Shown: in pieces, positions 9,106 through 16,839 of the stretch
Layout: each line of letters starts with the position of its first letter
Position numbering within the stretch: the stretch's first letter is position 1
Assembly (NCBI RefSeq): GCF_000468495.1
Contig: NC_022444.1
Coordinates: 263,809 to 310,169 of the forward strand
Direction: 5' to 3'
Source: Megalodesulfovibrio gigas DSM 1382 = ATCC 19364
GTDB lineage: Bacteria > Desulfobacterota > Desulfovibrionia > Desulfovibrionales > Desulfovibrionaceae
Length of the DNA stretch: 46,361 nucleotides
Made by a program: the position numbers and the translations under genes
Notes under the pieces: generated by a model
What the model was told of the DNA's origin: nothing
Database searches by the model: none
Seen by the model: the letters and a program-made list of their open reading frames with translations, nothing else

Positions 9106-9377
9106 TGGCCTGGGACGAGCTGCAGAACTCCCTGGGGAGCTGGTTTGCGCGGCAGCGGAACAACGCCGCTGCCTGGCGGCTGGCCTTCTTCGTGGCGCTG
9201 GGTGCAATGGTGGTGATGAACCTCTTTCTTCGGCCGGCCCATCCGCACTTTGGGGTGGATGCCCTGCCCGGCTTCTGGGCCGTCTTCGCCCTGGGCACGG
9301 CCGTGATCATGGCGCTGGTGCTGAAGAAAATCGTGGCAAAGCTCATCGGCCGCCGGGAGGACTATTATGACCGCTGA
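9105..9377 (+). CDS. Two-helix small membrane protein inside the nuo operon
   Basis: A 90-residue protein I do not recognise. It has a polar, amphipathic start (MAWDELQNSLGSWFARQRNN), two hydrophobic helices (about residues 24-42 and 56-74) and a basic tail (KKIVAKLIGRREDYYDR). The ATG at 9105 overlaps the preceding stop. Its last 11 bases overlap the start of the next antiporter-type gene, so it is tightly coupled to both and very likely a component or assembly factor of this complex I. It is far too short to be a broken NuoL. By analogy with small Mrp/Mbh subunits it may sit between two antiporter subunits; that is inference. Confidence 0.75.
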   Translation: MAWDELQNSLGSWFARQRNNAAAWRLAFFVALGAMVVMNLFLRPAHPHFGVDALPGFWAVFALGTAVIMALVLKKIVAKLIGRREDYYDR

Positions 9378-11208
9378 AACGGCGTCCTTCTTCTTTCATC
9401 CCGCGACGTTCTTCGCCGTGGGCGCCGCGGGCGCGGCACTGTTGCCGCGGGCCATCCACCGCTGGCTGCTGCCGGCCATGGCCGTGCTGGCCTTCGGCGT
9501 GATGGTGTGCATCAGCCAGGGCGACGGCGGAGCCAACCTGTACCTGCACTGGCTGGGGCTGGACCTGAATCTGGCGCGGGTGGACCGGCTCTCCATCATC
9601 TTCGCCCACATCTTCGCCCTGCAGGCCATCCTGGGCTGCATCTACGCCATGCATCTCAAGGACCGCTGGCAGCACGTGGCCAGCATGGCCTATGTGGGCG
9701 GGGCGTTTGTGTGCGTCTTCGCCGGGGATTATCTGACGCTCTTCATCGGCTGGGAACTCATGAGCGTGGCCTCCACCCTGCTCATCTGGTTCCGCCGCCG
9801 GCAGCAGTCCACGGCCGCAGGCTTCCGCTACTTCCTGGTGCACACCTTCGGCGGGCTGGTCCTGCTGGGCGGCATCATGCTGCGCTATCAGGCCACGGGC
9901 AACTTCGACTTCAACCCCGTGGACCCGAACGCCCTGCAGCTGTATGACTGGCTGATCCTGCTCGGCTTTGCCGTGAACGCCGCGGTGGTGCCCCTGCATG
10001 CCTGGCTGCCCGACGCCTACCCCGAAGCCACGGTAACGGGCGCGGTATTCATGAGCGCCTTCACCACCAAGACGGCGGTGTACGTCCTGGCCCGGGCCTT
10101 CGCCGGGGTGGAGATTCTGGGCATCCTGGGCGTGGTGATGTGTCTGTGGGGCGTGTTCTACGCGACCATGGAAAACAACGCCCGGCGCATCCTCTCGTAT
10201 CACATCGTCTCCCAGGTCGGATACATGGTGGCAGGCATCGGCATCGGCACGGCCATGACCGTGAACGGCGCCTGCGCCCACGCCTACGCGCACATCCTGT
10301 ACAAGGGCCTGCTCTTCATGGGCGCCGGCTGCCTGCTGCACGCCGCCGGCACGGCCAACCTGAGCCAGCTGGGCGGCCTGGCCCGCCGGCTGCCGCTGGT
10401 GTTCGTGCTGTACATGGCCGCGGCGGTGTCCATCTCCGGCATGCCGTTCTTCAACGGGTTCATCTCCAAGACCATGACCATCGCCGGCGCGGCCGAGTCG
10501 CACCACACCTGGCTGGCCCTGGGCATGGAAATCGCCGCGGTGGGGACGTTCCTCTCCGTGGGCATCAAGCTGCCGTACTTCGCCTTCTTCGCCAAGCCGG
10601 ATTCGACACTGCAACTGGAACCCATCCCGGTGAACATGTATGTGGCCATGTTCGGCGGGGCGGTGCTCTGCCTCGTCACCGGGTTGTTCCCCAACCTGCT
10701 GTACTCGCTGCTGCCCTTCCCGATGCACGCGGAACAGATTACGGCGTACACGCCCTTTGTGACCGGGCTGGGGCATGTGGAATTCCACCCGTACGATCTC
10801 TTCAACATCCTGCAGGCCTTCACGCTGCTGGGCTTCACCGGCCTGGGCTTCTACCTCCTGCGCAACGTGCTCACCCCGCATGCCCAGCGCAACATGGACT
10901 TCGAGTGGTTCTATGTGCTCGTCGGCAAGGCCTTCTACACCCTGGTGAGCCGGCCGGCGGCCTGGATCGACAGCATCTGGAGCGAGGTGTACCGGACCCT
11001 GGGCCTGCCCGGCCTCAAGCTGGGGGCCAAGGGGGCGAGCGCCTTTGACGTGGCGGCCATCGACGGTGTGGTGGACGGGTCCGCCAAGACCGTGGGCGCC
11101 ACAGGCCGACTGGCGGCCCGCCTGCAAACGGGCGATCTGCAACACTATGCTGCGCTGGCCACGGCGCTGGGCCTGGGCATCGCTGCGTGCCTGTGGTGGC
11201 TGGGATAG
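9367..11208 (+). CDS. Second antiporter-type complex I subunit with NuoL-like C-terminal tail
   Basis: Proton_antipo_M protein of 613 residues, about 14-15 core helices. Helix 5 keeps Glu (LFIGWELMSVASTLL), helix 8 keeps Lys (FTTKTAVYVLARAF) and helix 12 keeps Lys (FNGFISKTMTI). In helix 7 the usual Lys before the P-x-H-x-W-L-P motif is Asn (GFAVNAAVVPLHAWLPD). Beyond residue about 505 there is an extension with WFYVLVGKAFYTLVSRPAAW, a middle section and IDGVVDGSAKTVG...LQTGDLQHYA before a final helix. This resembles the lateral-helix/terminal-helix end of NuoL. So the NuoL tail is carried by this subunit, and the NuoL-like core by the 7627 gene. It overlaps the 90-residue protein gene; nuoM follows after 10 bases. 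Confidence 0.88.
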   Translation: MTAETASFFFHPATFFAVGAAGAALLPRAIHRWLLPAMAVLAFGVMVCISQGDGGANLYLHWLGLDLNLARVDRLSIIFAHIFALQAILGCIYAMHLKDRWQHVASMAYVGGAFVCVFAGDYLTLFIGWELMSVASTLLIWFRRRQQSTAAGFRYFLVHTFGGLVLLGGIMLRYQATGNFDFNPVDPNALQLYDWLILLGFAVNAAVVPLHAWLPDAYPEATVTGAVFMSAFTTKTAVYVLARAFAGVEILGILGVVMCLWGVFYATMENNARRILSYHIVSQVGYMVAGIGIGTAMTVNGACAHAYAHILYKGLLFMGAGCLLHAAGTANLSQLGGLARRLPLVFVLYMAAAVSISGMPFFNGFISKTMTIAGAAESHHTWLALGMEIAAVGTFLSVGIKLPYFAFFAKPDSTLQLEPIPVNMYVAMFGGAVLCLVTGLFPNLLYSLLPFPMHAEQITAYTPFVTGLGHVEFHPYDLFNILQAFTLLGFTGLGFYLLRNVLTPHAQRNMDFEWFYVLVGKAFYTLVSRPAAWIDSIWSEVYRTLGLPGLKLGAKGASAFDVAAIDGVVDGSAKTVGATGRLAARLQTGDLQHYAALATALGLGIAACLWWLG

Positions 11209-11218
11209 GGGGATAAAA

Positions 11219-12796
11219 ATGGAACAGCATATGCTCGCCGCGTTCCCGTATCTCACGAACCTGATCTTCCTGCCCATCGTCGGCGCAATCGCCCTGATGG
11301 TGCTGCGGGTGGACGATACGGCGGCGCGGTTCATCACCCTGTGCATTGGCATCGTGGAAACCCTGCTGGCTCTGACGCTGCTGGGCGGCTTTGCCCTGGG
11401 CGACGCCGGCTGGCAGTTCGTGGAGCTGCATCCCTGGATGCCCGCGGCCGGACTCACCTATCACCTGGCGGTGGACGGGCTTTCGCTCTTCATGGTGGTG
11501 CTTTCGGCAGTGCTGCTGCCCCTGTGCACCCTGTGTTCCTGGACGTACATCTCCAAACGGGTCAAGGAATTCCACGTCTGCCTGCTGCTGATGACCGGGG
11601 CCTGCGTGGGCGTGTTCGTGGCCATGGATCTGGTACTCTTCTACATCTTCTGGGAAGCGATGCTGGTGCCCATGTACCTGCTCATCGCCGTGTGGGGCGG
11701 GCCGCGCCGGCGCTACGCCTCCATCAAGTTCTTCCTGTACACCCTGGCCGGCTCCACCCTGCTGCTGGCGGCCATCGTGGCCCTGTACGTGCACGAGGGC
11801 ACCTTCTCCATCCCCGCCCTCATGCAGGGGGACTACGCCTTCGACTTCCAGTGCTGGATCTTCCTGGCCATGGCCCTGGCCTTTGCCATCAAGGTGCCCA
11901 TGTTCCCCTTCCACACCTGGCTGCCCGCGGCCCACGTGGAAGCGCCCTCGGCCGGGTCCGTACTGCTGGCCTCGGTGTTGCTCAAGATGGGGACCTACGG
12001 CTTCCTGCGATTCTGCATCGGGCTCACCCCGGCCGCAGCGGACCATTACGCCCCCCTGATGCTGGCCATCAGCGTGGCGTCCATCCTCTACGGCGGCTTT
12101 GTGGCCCTGGGCCAGCAGGACATGAAAAAGCTCATCGCCTACTCTTCCGTGGCGCACATGGGCTTCGTCACCCTGGGCATCTTCGTCTTCACCCAGGCCG
12201 GGGTGGAAGGCGCGCTCATGGTCATGCTCAACCACGGCATCGTCACCGGCGCGCTGTTCATGATGGTCGGGGCGATCTACGAACGCAGCCACAGCCGCGA
12301 GATCACGCAAAACATGGGCCTGGGCAAACATCTGCCGGCGTTCATGGGCTTCTTCGGGCTGTTTGCCCTGGCCTCGCTGGGCTTCCCGGGGCTGAACAGC
12401 TTCGTGGGCGAACTGCTGGTGCTCATTGGCGCCTTTGAGTTCAACACCTGGCTGGGCATGGCAGGCATCCCCGGCGCCATGCTGGCCGCGGCGTACATGC
12501 TGCGCCTGGGCCTGAAGATGGCCTACGGGCAGCCCGCCTCCCCCGCCGGCAAAGGCTGGGGCGACCTGAATCTGCGGGAATGGACGTACCTGCTGCCCCT
12601 GGCCTTCCTCACGCTGTACCTGGGCATCGCTCCTGGCCTGGCCCTCAAAGTGGTGACGCCCTCCGTGGAAAAACTGCTGACCGACTACCGCGCCAAGGTT
12701 CACATGACCATGCAGGCCAAGGCGGTGCCGACATCGCCCGCCCTGGCAAAACTCGATGCGCATCTGGCCGGGAAGACCCAAGGGGAGGTCCGCTGA
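11219..12796 (+). CDS. nuoM: NADH-quinone oxidoreductase subunit M
   Basis: Antiporter-type proton-pumping subunit of 525 residues. NuoM hallmarks are YIFWEAMLVPMYLLI (helix 5 Glu), AFAIKVPMFPFHTWLPAAHVEAPSAGSV (helix 7 Lys) and ASVLLKMGTYGFLRF (helix 8 Lys), then SSVAHMGFVTLGIF. The start is the ATG at 11219 behind a GGGGGAT stretch, 10 bases after the preceding stop; the frame remains open upstream within that gene. One base separates its stop from the nuoN ATG. The family assignment is clear-cut. Confidence 0.95.
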   Translation: MEQHMLAAFPYLTNLIFLPIVGAIALMVLRVDDTAARFITLCIGIVETLLALTLLGGFALGDAGWQFVELHPWMPAAGLTYHLAVDGLSLFMVVLSAVLLPLCTLCSWTYISKRVKEFHVCLLLMTGACVGVFVAMDLVLFYIFWEAMLVPMYLLIAVWGGPRRRYASIKFFLYTLAGSTLLLAAIVALYVHEGTFSIPALMQGDYAFDFQCWIFLAMALAFAIKVPMFPFHTWLPAAHVEAPSAGSVLLASVLLKMGTYGFLRFCIGLTPAAADHYAPLMLAISVASILYGGFVALGQQDMKKLIAYSSVAHMGFVTLGIFVFTQAGVEGALMVMLNHGIVTGALFMMVGAIYERSHSREITQNMGLGKHLPAFMGFFGLFALASLGFPGLNSFVGELLVLIGAFEFNTWLGMAGIPGAMLAAAYMLRLGLKMAYGQPASPAGKGWGDLNLREWTYLLPLAFLTLYLGIAPGLALKVVTPSVEKLLTDYRAKVHMTMQAKAVPTSPALAKLDAHLAGKTQGEVR

Positions 12797-12797
12797 C

Positions 12798-14225
12798 ATG
12801 AGCCAGTACAACCTCGCACTCTGCCTGCCTGAACTGGCCCTCTTCGGCGTGATGGCCGTGCTCTTCGTGCAGTCCCTCACCCCGGACGGCTCCAAGCGCT
12901 GCCTGTGCTGGCTGCCCTACGGCGGACTGGCCACCATCGCCGCGGCGCTGATCGGCATGGGCGACAGCGGCAGCCTGTTCTACGGCGCGTATCAGATCGA
13001 CGCCCTCTCCCAGTTCTTCAAGCTGGCCGTGGCCGTGGGCTTCACCATCGCCGCCCTGAACGCAGCCAACCCGCCCCAGCTGGACGCCGCCAAGAAGCCG
13101 GACTTCTACTTCTTCCTGGCCGCCTCGGCCTGGGGGCTGATGCTCCTGGCCTCCTGCGTGGAGTGCGTGACCATCTACGTGGCCCTGGAAATCTCCTCCT
13201 ACAGCCTGTATGCGGTGGTGCCCCTGCGGGCCAAGGAACGCCAGGCCGCGGAAGCCGGCGTCAAGTACATCCTCTTCGGTGCGGTGGCCACGGCCATTGC
13301 CCTGTATGGCCTCTCCTACCTCTGGGGCAGCCACGGCACCACGTATCTGGCTGTTCTGGCCGGGAAGGACTTCTCCCTGGCCGGCGCGCCCCTGGCTGCG
13401 GTCGGACTGGCCATGTTCCTGTGCGGGATGTTCTACAAGCTGGCGCTGTTCCCCTTCCACTTCTGGGCCCCGGACGTGTACCAGGGCAGCGCCAACGAAA
13501 CGTCCGCCTTCATCGCCACCCTGCCCAAGCTGGGCGCAGCCGTGGTGCTGGTGCGCTTTGCCGCGCTCCTGACCCCCGGCCTGGAAGTGACGCTGCTGCT
13601 GGCCGTGCTGGGCGCCATCTCCATGACCTACGGCAACCTGGCGGCCCTGGCCCAGCGCGACATCAAGCGCCTGCTCGGCTACTCCAGCGTGGCCCATGCG
13701 GGCTATCTGATGCTCGGCCTCGTGTCCGGCACCGCTGAGGGCCTGGCTGCGGCGAGCTTCTACGCGCTGGTGTACATCCTCATGAATCTGGCCATCTTCT
13801 GGGTGCTGTGCCGTCTGGCTCCCGACGGCAAGAACGTGGCCCTGGAAGATCTGGATGGCCTGTCCCGCCGCGAACCCGTGCTGGCCCTGGTGCTGGCCGT
13901 GAGCGCCTTTGCCCTGGTGGGCCTGCCGCCCACGGCGGGCTTCATGGGCAAGCTGATGCTCCTCAAGAGCGCCTGGGGCCATGGCTACAACTGGCTGGTG
14001 ATCGTCGCGGTGCTGAACACGGCCATCGCCATCTACTACTACCTCTCCCTGGTGCGGCATGCCTATACGCATGATGCCGACGATGTTCCTGCCGGCAGTG
14101 TCAAACGCCCGATGGGAGATCTCGTCTGGGGCCTTGCCCTGGCCGTGGTGCTGCTGGTGATGGGCACCATGCCGGGTGCGATATTCGATCTGGCCACAGC
14201 AGCCGGGCATGCGGTGATGCCGTAA
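12798..14225 (+). CDS. nuoN: NADH-quinone oxidoreductase subunit N
   Basis: Antiporter-type subunit next to NuoK, 475 residues, about 14 helices. Signatures are VALEISSYSLYAVVPL (helix 5 Glu), GMFYKLALFPFHFWAPDVYQG (helix 7 Lys), ATLPKLGAAVVLVRF and LLGYSSVAHAGYLMLGL. The NuoN-specific WAPDVYQG motif separates it from the three other antiporter subunits. GGGGAGG precedes the ATG at 12798. It is the last recognisable nuo gene; nuoE, nuoF and nuoG are not found anywhere in the window. Confidence 0.95.
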   Translation: MSQYNLALCLPELALFGVMAVLFVQSLTPDGSKRCLCWLPYGGLATIAAALIGMGDSGSLFYGAYQIDALSQFFKLAVAVGFTIAALNAANPPQLDAAKKPDFYFFLAASAWGLMLLASCVECVTIYVALEISSYSLYAVVPLRAKERQAAEAGVKYILFGAVATAIALYGLSYLWGSHGTTYLAVLAGKDFSLAGAPLAAVGLAMFLCGMFYKLALFPFHFWAPDVYQGSANETSAFIATLPKLGAAVVLVRFAALLTPGLEVTLLLAVLGAISMTYGNLAALAQRDIKRLLGYSSVAHAGYLMLGLVSGTAEGLAAASFYALVYILMNLAIFWVLCRLAPDGKNVALEDLDGLSRREPVLALVLAVSAFALVGLPPTAGFMGKLMLLKSAWGHGYNWLVIVAVLNTAIAIYYYLSLVRHAYTHDADDVPAGSVKRPMGDLVWGLALAVVLLVMGTMPGAIFDLATAAGHAVMP

Positions 14226-14255
14226 CATTCGTCGTCCCTGAAAAGAGGCTGCGCT

Positions 14256-14295
14256 TTGACAGCCTTCCGTGAAATTCACACCATATCGGTATCAA
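14256..14295 (+). promoter_or_regulatory. Possible promoter upstream of the ferredoxin gene
   Basis: A perfect TTGACA at 14256-14261 in the 111-base gap after nuoN is followed by AT-rich CATATCGGTATCAAATAA. No -10 box has ideal spacing, so the ferredoxin gene may have its own promoter or simply be read through from nuo. Confidence 0.25.
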
Positions 14296-14336
14296 ATAAG
14301 AGATCGGGCCAGCCATCTCTGGAGCAGGAGGACACC

Positions 14337-14846
14337 ATGGGCAAACAGATCATCAAGTTCAACGCCAACCGCTGCATCAGCTGCTATGCCTGCGAGATGC
14401 ACTGCAAGGCCAAAAACAAGGTGCCCGAAGGCGCATGGCTGGGCAAGCTGGTCTCCAAGGGGCCGGTGAACCGTGGCGGCAAGCCCCGGCTCCTGACCAT
14501 GTACATGACCTGCTTTCACTGCGCCAAGGCGTGGTGCATCGCCTCCTGCCCCACCGGGGCCATGACCCGCGATGAGCAGGGGCTGGTGCATGTGCAGTCG
14601 GATCTGTGCGTGGGCTGCAAGGCCTGCATCCAGGCCTGCCCCTGGAGCATTCCGCAGTGGGATGACGAGCAGGGCAAGGCCATCAAGTGCGACTTCTGCC
14701 GCGACCGTCTGGCCGAAGGGCTCAAGCCGGCCTGCGTGACCGCCTGCTGCGCCCATGCGCTGGAATTCGTGGATGTGAATGAGAATTCCAACAAGAACCG
14801 CGAAGCCTACGCCCAAACCGTGCTGGCACGGCAGGAGCGCGCCTGA
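14337..14846 (+). CDS. 4x[4Fe-4S] ferredoxin-type electron-transfer subunit
   Basis: 169-residue iron-sulfur protein of the PhsB/DmsB/NrfC type, the usual electron-transfer partner of molybdopterin oxidoreductases. Four Cys clusters are visible: CISCYACEMHC, CFHCAKAWCIASCP, CVGCKACIQACP and CDFCRDRL with CVTACC. It has no signal peptide, consistent with a cytoplasmic complex. The ATG at 14337 is chosen because CAGGAGG lies just upstream. The obvious partner is the oxidoreductase at 83-2179, which also lacks an export signal; the two bracket the nuo operon. Whether they are one enzyme, or an electron entry module for the NuoEFG-less complex I, cannot be decided from sequence. Confidence 0.9.
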   Translation: MGKQIIKFNANRCISCYACEMHCKAKNKVPEGAWLGKLVSKGPVNRGGKPRLLTMYMTCFHCAKAWCIASCPTGAMTRDEQGLVHVQSDLCVGCKACIQACPWSIPQWDDEQGKAIKCDFCRDRLAEGLKPACVTACCAHALEFVDVNENSNKNREAYAQTVLARQERA

Positions 14847-14981
14847 TTTCGCAGCGTCCGTGGTGGGAGCGCATCGGAATCATTGGGAAAGCATTGACTC
14901 TTTGACGGGGAACTCGCCTGAAGCCCTTTGTGGCGACAGGATCTTATTATCACTGACTCAAGTCGAGAAGGAGTGAGAGAC

Positions 14982-16109
14982 GTGAAGCACATGAAACTGT
15001 TTGCGCTGTTGCTGGCAATAGCAGCCGTGACGCTCATTGCATTCCAGGAACCTGCCATGGCGCAGTCGCAGAAACTGGCCGACGCCATCCAGCAGGCCGT
15101 GACGGCGGGCAAGGTTGACCCTGCCCAGCCTGCCGGCTTCCTGGGCATTCCCGGCGGCCCGGTGATCGACTGGTGGAAGGGCCTGCTCTGGGCCATCTGG
15201 GTCGGCTGGATCTTCTCCACCGTGGGCGCGTTCGGCGGGGTTATGGCGGCCATCGGCCACATGACCGTCTTCGGTTTCGGGGCGTATGCCAAGAGCTTTG
15301 GCAAGGACCTGCAGCTGAACAAGATCGTCACGGACTCCATCCGTACCTCCAACCAGTACCTCGTGGGCACTTCTGCAGGCATTTCCACCTACAACTATTG
15401 GAAAATGGGCCGTCTGGTGCTGCCCCTGGGCCTGGCTCTGGGCATTGGCACCATCATCAGCTCCTATCTCGTGCCCATGCTCACCGCAGGCAAGATCAAC
15501 CTGAGCTCGTACCAGGGCTACTTCGGCCTGTTCGTGCTGCTCCTGGGCCTGTATCTGGTGTATGAAGTCACGCCTGCCGGCAAGGCCAAGAAGAAGGCCG
15601 CCTCCGCCGCTGCCAAGGCCTTCCAGGAAAGCGTGAAGAAGGGCGGCAACATTGCCGACCAGGGCGTGAAAATCCAGTCCTTCACCGCCACCAGCTGCGT
15701 GTTCACGTTCTTCGGCGTGGAATTCAAGTTCAACCCCATCGTGCCCGTCATCGGCGCCTTCATCATCGGCGCCATCGCGTCCTTCCTGGGCGTGGGCGGC
15801 GGCTTCCTGCTGGTGCCCTTCCTCACCTCCATGGCCGGCCTGCCCATGTACCTGGTGGCTGGCACCTCGGCCATGGGCGTGTTCGTGGGCATGATCACCT
15901 CCATCTTCTCCTACATGATGCAGGGCACGCCCATCGAGTGGTCCTTCATCGGCGCGGAAATGGTGGGCATCGTCATCGGCTCCATCATCGGCCCCCGCAC
16001 CTCCAAGTACATCCCGGACACCGCCCTCAAGGTGCTGTTCATCGTCCTGGCCTTCTACACCGGCGTGGATTACATCCTGCGCGGCTTCTTCGGCATGCGG
16101 ATTTTCTAA
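14982..16109 (+). CDS. TauE/SafE family membrane transporter
   Basis: Anion (sulfite/organosulfonate-type) permease of 375 residues. It begins with a signal-like segment (KLFALLLAIAAVTLIAF then EPAMA|Q). After a short hydrophilic stretch come two blocks of transmembrane helices separated by a Lys/Ala-rich loop around residues 195-225. The family glycine motif FLGVGGGFLLVPFL is present at the start of the second block, and the first block has a matching GGVMAAIGHMTVFG. The start is the GTG at 14982, eight bases after AAGGAG; an ATG nine bases later is too far from it. In a sulfate reducer a role in sulfite, sulfate or sulfonate movement is plausible, but the substrate is inference. A clear terminator follows. 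Confidence 0.88.
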   Translation: MKHMKLFALLLAIAAVTLIAFQEPAMAQSQKLADAIQQAVTAGKVDPAQPAGFLGIPGGPVIDWWKGLLWAIWVGWIFSTVGAFGGVMAAIGHMTVFGFGAYAKSFGKDLQLNKIVTDSIRTSNQYLVGTSAGISTYNYWKMGRLVLPLGLALGIGTIISSYLVPMLTAGKINLSSYQGYFGLFVLLLGLYLVYEVTPAGKAKKKAASAAAKAFQESVKKGGNIADQGVKIQSFTATSCVFTFFGVEFKFNPIVPVIGAFIIGAIASFLGVGGGFLLVPFLTSMAGLPMYLVAGTSAMGVFVGMITSIFSYMMQGTPIEWSFIGAEMVGIVIGSIIGPRTSKYIPDTALKVLFIVLAFYTGVDYILRGFFGMRIF

Positions 16110-16126
16110 CCGTTCGTCGTCGCACC

Positions 16127-16159
16127 AGGGGCCGCTGCCTGGCGGCCCCTTCCTTTTTT
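16127..16159 (+). terminator. Rho-independent terminator after TauE/SafE gene
   Basis: Perfect 8-bp GC stem GGGGCCGC / GCGGCCCC (16128-16135 with 16142-16149), a 6-base loop, and a T-rich run TTCCTTTTTT on the 3' side. It begins 18 bases after the stop codon. The next gene starts only 14 bases beyond it, so read-through or a promoter within the hairpin region must feed that gene. Confidence 0.85.
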
Positions 16160-16172
16160 AGTAGGATATCGC

Positions 16173-16832
16173 ATGAGCAGCCTTGCAGACCTGAACACCT
16201 TCCTTGATCCTGGCTTCATCTGGGCCTTTCGCCTGATGCCGGACCCGCACTGGGGCTTTGTGGTGGGCAGCGTGTATGTGGCCCTGTGCGCCATTGTGGT
16301 GGGGGACGTGGCCATGTCCCTGGCCTATCGCATCAACCGCTCGGCCCATCTGGCCCAGCAGCGGGAGATGAAGAAGCACAGCGACATGAGCTTCGAGGCC
16401 CTGGTGGAAAAGGACAAGGCCGCCTTCAAGGCCTGCAACACCCTGGCCAACGACGCCTTCGGCCGGAATTTCTTTTTGGGGGCCACCCTGTTCTGCGCCT
16501 CCATCTGGCCCCTGGCCCTGGCTTTGGGCTGGATGGACTATCGCTTCGGCCGGGTGATCGATCTCTCCGCGCCGTTTCTCGGGCAGGTGCGGCCGGAATT
16601 CTGGTTCATCCCGCTGTACATCGTGCTGCGCATTGCCTTTGCCAAGATCAAGTACCACCTGCCCGTGTATGGCAGGCTCCATGCCCTGGCCAAGGCCGAC
16701 GCCGAGGCCCTGGAGGCCATGCCCTGCAAACGCCCCACGGTACAGGCCACGGCGGCAGCGGAATCCCCGGCTCAGACCGGGACAGCGCCCCAGGCGCAGC
16801 GCCCCGACACGGCCGATCAGCCCTCGGCCTGA
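16173..16832 (+). CDS. Three-helix membrane protein with EMC3/DUF106-like layout
   Basis: 219 residues, function not recognised. Hydrophobic helices lie at about residues 29-49, 100-119 and 143-158. Between the first two is a charged, helical, coiled-coil-like segment (AQQREMKKHSDMSFEALVEK and following). A soluble, Ala/Pro/Gln-rich tail follows from about 172. One helix, a cytoplasmic coiled coil and then two helices is the layout of the Oxa1/YidC-superfamily EMC3/DUF106 proteins, but I see no diagnostic motif, so this is only a structural resemblance. AGGA lies six bases before the ATG. It follows the TauE gene and may work with it. It converges with the glycosyltransferase gene, seven bases apart. 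Confidence 0.75.
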   Translation: MSSLADLNTFLDPGFIWAFRLMPDPHWGFVVGSVYVALCAIVVGDVAMSLAYRINRSAHLAQQREMKKHSDMSFEALVEKDKAAFKACNTLANDAFGRNFFLGATLFCASIWPLALALGWMDYRFGRVIDLSAPFLGQVRPEFWFIPLYIVLRIAFAKIKYHLPVYGRLHALAKADAEALEAMPCKRPTVQATAAAESPAQTGTAPQAQRPDTADQPSA

Positions 16833-16839
16833 TGTCCCA

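Noticed and set aside
7627-11208. The genes at 7627, 9105 and 9367 as one NuoL broken by frameshifts
   Set aside because: Each of the two large proteins has a full antiporter core with its own helix 5, 7, 8 and 12 motifs, and the small one has its own start and coherent helices. A frameshifted NuoL would have one core only.
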